This document shows, piece by piece, positions 58,552 to 64,000 of a DNA stretch of 64,000 nt. Under the pieces are notes generated by a model that searched no databases, was not told where the DNA came from, and saw only the letters and a list, made by a program, of their open reading frames with translations. The stretch comes from Gremmenia infestans (taxonomy: Eukaryota; Ascomycota; Leotiomycetes; Helotiales; Hamatocanthoscyphaceae), in assembly GCA_032629725.1 (NCBI GenBank), contig JAFEVB010000031.1, positions 372,001 through 436,000 of the forward strand. Direction: 5' to 3'. Made by a program: the position numbers and the translations under genes. Positions within the stretch are counted from its first letter, which is position 1; each line of letters starts with the position of its first letter.

Positions 58552-61500
58552 ATGCGGGCCTCTTTACTCTCTCCCCGATGGAGCTTCCTCTATCTCACAC
58601 TGGGATTGGGCCTGACGACCGTAGCGAACGCACAAGGATGTCCTACCACAAGTGCCTCTACGATACCTGGCTGCTGGGGCGTTCCGGGCTGCGCCTATGT
58701 GATCGCCTCGGATCTTGGGCCTAGCGCAGCGTGTAAATACGACTACTGCAATTGCGGTGGTATCAACGTGCCTCTCCTGCCAGCAACAATTTCTGGCTCA
58801 GCAACGATCGGCTGCGGGGGGTATACCGTTCAGCCAACAGCAAACAACTGCCCGACCGCACCTGCGACTGTCCCTGCAGGCGCCTCTAGCAGTTCATCAT
58901 CGGCGTCTGTTGGCGGTGGTGGCGCTGGCGGTGTTGTACCGTCTGGCACAAGTCTCGTGACGGTCACCAACGGAGGATCGACGGCTGTTGAGACCTTAAC
59001 ACCAACGACACTTCCCGGCCTAACAAGCATAACTGCAACAACCACGATCACCACATCCTTGAGTGGCGCCTCACAGTCTGCCACTATTGTGGTCGGTCCA
59101 TCGGGAGTTGCATGGGTTCCTGTCCCATCGCAGGGCAATGTTCCGCCGAAGACAATCGGTACAAGCCTTTCAACGACAGTTATTAGTGGATCCACCGTTG
59201 TAGAGAGCTTTACTCCAACAGTGTTGCCGGGACTGTCGACTGTCTCCGAGACTACAACCCTTATGACCCAGCTGAGTGGTGCTACACAGTCAACTACTAT
59301 CATCGTCGGCCCCTCGGGTGTAGCTTGGCTGCCGATCCCAACGAAGGGCGATAGCTCACCTAGTGCCTCGGGCTCGTTATCTGGCTCCTCGACGGGATCT
59401 AGCACGATTGCTCAATCCAGCGACACTGCAGCATTTGCTTCCAACGCAGCGTCTGATACGACACTGGTCGTTGGCGGCCAGACTGAAGTGTGGCATCAAA
59501 CGAAGCTGTCCGGATACGCTTCGATCACTGCGCCGACGACTATCACGACTAACGTAGTCTTGACTGCTTCTAGCAATACGGCAACCACGACTGCCGCAGC
59601 TGCTATCATCGTTGGTCCGGGTGGCACATGGTGGACCGGTGGTGGCGGTGGTGGCTTCTGCATCTGGCCGTTCTGTCACTCTAGCGGCGGCGGTGGTAGC
59701 GGTGGTGGCTGTTTCTGGCCATTCTGCAGCCCTTTAGGTGGCGGTGGAGGCGGTGGGGGAGGTGGAGGCGGTGGGGGAGGTGGAGGCGGTGGGGGAGGTG
59801 GCGGCGGTGGAGGCGGAGGCGGGAACAACGACAATAACCCTTCCAGCCAGCCGTCGAACTCTCAGAGCTCCCAATCTTCGACCAAGTCGGACTCGTCTTC
59901 GTCGTCTTCGTCGTGTACGGAGACCAAAACGGTATCGGACTGCTCGGTGGTCTGTGCGACTCCAACATCTGCTACGACAGTCTCTTGCGCTACGCAATGC
60001 TATTCGACCCTCTCTGGATGCTCGGTGACTGGTAGTACGACGACTACGACCTCCAGCAGCTCCTGCAGTGGGGTCGGTGGATGGACGAGCATTGCACCCG
60101 GCACTTCAGACTTCACCCCGACTCCAGTGCCAGGAACATACACTATCACATTGCCGTCCGGCACGACCACTATTGGCGGCGGTACCACCGGCAGCTCCTC
60201 AACAACGAGCTCGAGCAGCGGGTCGAGTAGCGGATTGAGCTCGTCCTCAGCTTCGGTGCCTAGCTGCATGGCAGATGGTGCGCCCTGGTACAGTCCAACG
60301 AGCTGGTGCGACTGTGGACCAAGCGCTACATACGCAACACTTTCGGCTACGTCAGGAGCTTCTTCGGCCAACTGCGCGTTCACTCTACTACCTAGTAGTA
60401 CCATAAGCCCATCTCAGACCTCCGCAGTGCCGACGAACATACCGGGCCAAGGTGGTATCGGAGCCTGCCACGCTAGTGTTGCGGTACCTGGAACGTCCGC
60501 TTTCTGCGACTGCAATGGTACTCCTGCTCCTACTTTGAAGCCAACAAGCTCCGACTACATCAATTGTGCATATACGTTGCTGCCAACAGCATACTCCTAC
60601 GATCCCAAGATCCCAACGAGTACCTACAGTGTGCCCTCTGAGACTGCGACGGCTGGGCCTACTCCAACCTGCCGAGTCCATCTCTTCGAAGGACATGGTG
60701 CATGGCCTGGCCAGGACCCGCAAATCGCGCTCGCAGCTACACTTTACGATGGCAGCGGCAAGGTTCAGGGTCAAGATCACTGGACTGGCACTTGGAACAC
60801 AGCCTGGAACGTTAAGGGCACTCTGCCGCAACAGCTGACTATTACGCCTCAGCTCAAGTCACAGTCTTCGAAAAGATTGATCCGAAGGGCAGGCGCTCCA
60901 CTACCACAGTGGCCACCAAATGAAGACAGCACAGACAATTTCCAATATGGATCTAGCACATGGCGATCCACAGACTCGCGATGCACTGTTGGTGGCTGGG
61001 ACGGTGGCAACTTTGATGACTTTGTCGGTGAATTCTTAGGACTTGAGAATTTCCTTTTGAACCGGCAGATGGACTGCTACTTCCCATGCCCGGCTCAAGG
61101 TACTAAGAAGCGATCGCCGGACGTTCTCGACTTGTACATCCGCGAAGGAGACGACAATTCCGGCATTGCCACCCTCGGGCGGCGTGCGACTCCTCCTCGC
61201 AGCGATGAATGGAAAGCCAGCGCAATCAAGGGCAAGCAAATCTATCAGGCCTGGCAAAATGCGCCTATGACGGACAAAGCAACACTTTGCGCCCTTGAGG
61301 AGAAGTATATCGATCCGCCAGCGTTTGTATCCAGTATGCAGCCTCAACAGGACTATCGCACGGTGTTGTCGAGTGCTGGTGTCAACCTTGGCGTTCAGTA
61401 TTGGGGCATCACTATGACAGAAATCGCTCGCTTGGTTGGCGGTGCGTCTTTCACCAATGTTGTTTCTCCTGACGCTGGTGCTTTCCTTGCGACTCTCAAC

Positions 61501-61890
61501 AATCGCGGCGATCCACAAGTGGAGGAGACTTTCTCATCCATTATGTGGTACCAATGGACAAAGACCATCAAGACGGCTAATGAAGAAGCCAAGGACTTCT
61601 CCGGCCTGAAGGCCTTCCTGAGGGGTCCAATTTCGAACGTGGAGACGAACAACCTGCTGCTCGAAGCCATAACTGCCCTCAATCAGGAATTCTTGGATTC
61701 GGCAGCCACTGTCACACCGGACGACCCAGACCTGGATGCAAACCCCTTCTGGGCTCTTCTGGGCAGCCCTAACGGCAAGGCGCTCGGGTACGTCACCAAG
61801 GACTATAAGCTGAGTCTGGGTGGGAAAGGGCTTAAGAGCATCAAATTTCAATTGATCCAATCAGACTGGTATATGATGGGCACATATTGA
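58552..61890 (+). CDS. Large secreted Ser/Thr/Gly-rich cell-surface-like protein
   Basis: Single-exon protein of 1,112 aa from the Met at 58552. The start is chosen because it gives a clean signal peptide ending in VANA; a Met seven codons upstream is possible. Parts in order: a cysteine module (CNCG), two Ser/Thr-rich repeats of about 70 residues (near 131 and 203, each ending SGVAW), and a weaker third near 302. Two copies of a C(I/F)WPFC box follow (370, 387), then a run of about 29 glycines (396-424). Next come two cysteine modules of the form C..CDC..NCAYTLLP (near 572 and 639) and a folded-looking C-terminal region starting CRVHLFEGHG. The C-terminal part has dibasic sites (SKRLIRR, TKKRSP, GRRA). 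No GPI signal or catalytic domain was recognised. Similar small Cys modules occur in fungal wall and chitinase-type proteins. A wall-associated or host-facing role is inference. Confidence 0.8.
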   Translation: MRASLLSPRWSFLYLTLGLGLTTVANAQGCPTTSASTIPGCWGVPGCAYVIASDLGPSAACKYDYCNCGGINVPLLPATISGSATIGCGGYTVQPTANNCPTAPATVPAGASSSSSSASVGGGGAGGVVPSGTSLVTVTNGGSTAVETLTPTTLPGLTSITATTTITTSLSGASQSATIVVGPSGVAWVPVPSQGNVPPKTIGTSLSTTVISGSTVVESFTPTVLPGLSTVSETTTLMTQLSGATQSTTIIVGPSGVAWLPIPTKGDSSPSASGSLSGSSTGSSTIAQSSDTAAFASNAASDTTLVVGGQTEVWHQTKLSGYASITAPTTITTNVVLTASSNTATTTAAAAIIVGPGGTWWTGGGGGGFCIWPFCHSSGGGGSGGGCFWPFCSPLGGGGGGGGGGGGGGGGGGGGGGGGGGGGGNNDNNPSSQPSNSQSSQSSTKSDSSSSSSSCTETKTVSDCSVVCATPTSATTVSCATQCYSTLSGCSVTGSTTTTTSSSSCSGVGGWTSIAPGTSDFTPTPVPGTYTITLPSGTTTIGGGTTGSSSTTSSSSGSSSGLSSSSASVPSCMADGAPWYSPTSWCDCGPSATYATLSATSGASSANCAFTLLPSSTISPSQTSAVPTNIPGQGGIGACHASVAVPGTSAFCDCNGTPAPTLKPTSSDYINCAYTLLPTAYSYDPKIPTSTYSVPSETATAGPTPTCRVHLFEGHGAWPGQDPQIALAATLYDGSGKVQGQDHWTGTWNTAWNVKGTLPQQLTITPQLKSQSSKRLIRRAGAPLPQWPPNEDSTDNFQYGSSTWRSTDSRCTVGGWDGGNFDDFVGEFLGLENFLLNRQMDCYFPCPAQGTKKRSPDVLDLYIREGDDNSGIATLGRRATPPRSDEWKASAIKGKQIYQAWQNAPMTDKATLCALEEKYIDPPAFVSSMQPQQDYRTVLSSAGVNLGVQYWGITMTEIARLVGGASFTNVVSPDAGAFLATLNNRGDPQVEETFSSIMWYQWTKTIKTANEEAKDFSGLKAFLRGPISNVETNNLLLEAITALNQEFLDSAATVTPDDPDLDANPFWALLGSPNGKALGYVTKDYKLSLGGKGLKSIKFQLIQSDWYMMGTY

Positions 61891-64000
61891 CGAGCTAGGG
61901 CATGAATCTGGTGGGTTTAGGCTGAATGCAAGACATTTTGGGGAGGGAGCGCGAATGCAGGAGAGTCGTGGACGTAAGCAAATGGTTATAGAGTACGGGT
62001 TGTCACTCGTTAACGAAACATGCGATATTTTCTTTATATAATCGTAGGATGGTGTTGAAGGCCAAACTACTCCATTTTCCAAAATTATGTTTTATAGAGA
62101 TCAGCGATTTGTTAGTTTTTCACCGATTAATTAATTTTTGTCTTAGTATTAAAATATATTATAATATTCGACCACGAAAAAATTAATATAATTAAAATAT
62201 ACTTTTAGTAAATATTTTTTAATAAATATATTTTCGAATTATTAATATTATAGTTTTTTTTCGTAATATATATTTATTATTAGAATATTATAATATATCT
62301 AATTACGCTAAGTGTGCTTAGTTAGCAGGAGAGCTTATATAAGCTCTTTTTTACTATTAAACTTTAATTAATATTTTAAAACTATATAAAAAACCTTTAT
62401 AAATTAATATTAATAATAAAATCAAACTAATATATATTAATAATTATATTATTTATCGGAATATATTATATATAGCATGTGTATACTAGCGTCGCTTAGT
62501 CAGCGGGGAGCCTTAAGCTCCCTCTTATTATTATTAGTAATTAAAAAACTTTTTATATATAAACTAGATAAATCTTATAATTAATATATATCTATTCTAT
62601 TTTTTTTTAAAAGAAGTAGAGTATAATTAAGAAATACTAGTATAGTAATAATAATATTAGAAATAAAATTAATTATAAATAAATAAAATAAAATTTATTT
62701 ACTAATCGAATTTTAATTATTTTAATTTATTCTAATAATTTTTTATTTTAATTATATTTAATAATAAAACGTTCTTAATAATAGAATATTTTCGATTTTT
62801 ATAATAATAATAAATAAATTATAAAAATAAAAATTAATAAAAATTTTAAAAAATTAAAATTAAAATTTTTTTTTAATAATATAATACTAATTATAAAATA
62901 AAAAATCAATAATTGGAAATTTATAAAATTAATTAAATATAATTTTTATAAGAAATTTATAATAAATCTAATATTAATTTTTATATACTTATTTATAAGA
63001 ATTATACGAATTTATAAAAAAAATAAAAAAATAAAAATTTTATCTAAAAATTAAAAATATTAAATATTTAATATAAATTAAAAATTTTTATAAAATAAAA
63101 TTTTAATAAAAGACTATATTTATTTAATAAAATTTTAGATTATTAAATAGAAAATCGATAAAGTATTACTAGATATAAAAATCTTATATACTTTTATTAA
63201 TATTATAAAAAACTTTATAATACTATTCGAATTTAAAAAGAATATTAATTATTTATTATTAAATTAAAAAAACAAAAAATTATTTATATAACCTAAAAAA
63301 TAAATTTATTCTACTATAAAAAATATTTAGAAAAAATAATAATAAAAAAACAGTTTTTTAAAAATTATTATATTTTTTTATAAAAGGTATAATTTAAATT
63401 ATATTTAAAGCAAAATTTAAATTTTAAGTATATTAGAACAATTATTATAAAATATAAAAAATTAAACTATTTATTTAAAAAAAAATTAAATTTATAATTT
63501 AAATCGGTAATATAATTAAAAAAAACTAGTTAGGTTTAAAATTTTTTTTAAAAAACTAATTTATATAATTTATAAAATATAAAAAGATATTAAAAAAATA
63601 TTATATAAAAAAATAAAATAGATCGAATTTTCGAAATAAAATTTCGAAAATTTTATAAATAATTAAAATAGTAATAAGAATATAAATATAATAATAATAA
63701 TAAATATTTAAATAAAAAATTTGAAAATAAGAAAAATAATTAAAAAAAAATTTAAAATTTAATAATTAAAATAAATATTTATTTTAATAATTTTAAAAAT
63801 TTAATATTAAAGTTATTAAAATTAAAAATTAAAATAAAATATAAAATTTATAAAAAATAATTTTATAAAAAAGTTTTTATTTTATATCCTAAATTAGAAA
63901 AAATATAAAATATAATATTATCTTCTTAATAAACTTTAAAAATCTATAATAATTATAAAATATTTTATATAAAATAATATATAAATTTTCTATAAGATTA
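61891..64000. other. AT-rich RIP-like block
   Basis: After about 200 bp of 3' flank the DNA is again extremely AT-rich to the window end, with no readable domain. Within it, two less mutated units stand out at 62301-62346 and 62481-62522. Confidence 0.65.
62301..62522. repeat. Two degenerate copies with palindromic ends
   Basis: Copy one (62301-62346) and copy two (62481-62522) share GCTTAGT.AGC.GG and end in self-complementary motifs, GAGCTTATATAAGCTC and GAGCCTTAAGCTCC. They are the only GC islands in this block. Confidence 0.5.

Noticed and set aside
58830..60404. Long antisense frames under the secreted-protein gene
   Set aside because: They mirror the repetitive Ser/Thr/Gly codons of the plus-strand gene.

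Overview
This window is nuclear DNA from a filamentous ascomycete (Pezizomycotina). Genes have short introns (44 to 98 nt, one of 149 nt) with GTAAGT-like donors and CTAAC-like branch sites. Gene-bearing DNA of normal composition alternates with very AT-rich blocks full of TpA and broken retroelements, the usual footprint of repeat-induced point mutation (RIP). A Leotiomycetes-like fungus would fit, but the sequence does not prove a class.

Layout. 1-28 kb is gene-rich: Nug1-type ribosome-assembly GTPase (5' end outside the window), a Zn2Cys6 transcription factor, an RTA1-like membrane protein, a frameshifted amidohydrolase, a DUF3405 membrane protein, a Cus2/Uap2 splicing factor, an initiator tRNA-Met, an F-box-like cysteine-rich protein, an MFS transporter, a TauD-type dioxygenase, an M28 peptidase-like membrane protein and a HAD hydrolase of the CECR5/YKR070W type. 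27.8-29.7 kb holds two gene relics (the C-terminus of UTP4, and an NmrA-like reductase). A copper P1B-ATPase (30.2-33.9 kb) then stands between AT-rich blocks. 34.0-50.6 kb is a RIP-degraded transposon nest: a Tc1/mariner relic with terminal inverted repeats and TA target site, Copia fragments on both strands, and a complete Ty3/Gypsy chromovirus with two 433-bp LTRs inserted into a Copia element. 50.6-55.1 kb has younger DNA: a gag-only fragment with palindromic tandem repeats, and an almost intact 1,860-bp pogo-family transposon. 58.5-61.9 kb encodes a large secreted Ser/Thr/Gly-rich protein. The window ends in another AT-rich block.

Most notable observation. The initiator tRNA-Met gene (13778-13901, minus strand) is interrupted in its T-loop by 52 nt with every mark of a spliceosomal intron: GTAAGT donor, TTCTAAC branch site and TAG acceptor. 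Removing exactly those 52 nt gives a perfect 72-nt initiator tRNA with all stems paired, followed by a T8 Pol III terminator. Normal nuclear tRNA introns lie at 37/38 and are cut by the tRNA endonuclease, so this position and type are unusual and also split the B-box promoter.

Other points. The M28 protein has lost the catalytic Glu and one zinc ligand, so it looks like a pseudo-enzyme. The copper pump has a long N-terminal array of Cys-Cys motifs. One RTA1 intron is GC-AG. The two Gypsy LTRs differ almost only by C/T and G/A transitions. Exon structures were assembled by hand from splice motifs and frame continuity; no database search was possible.
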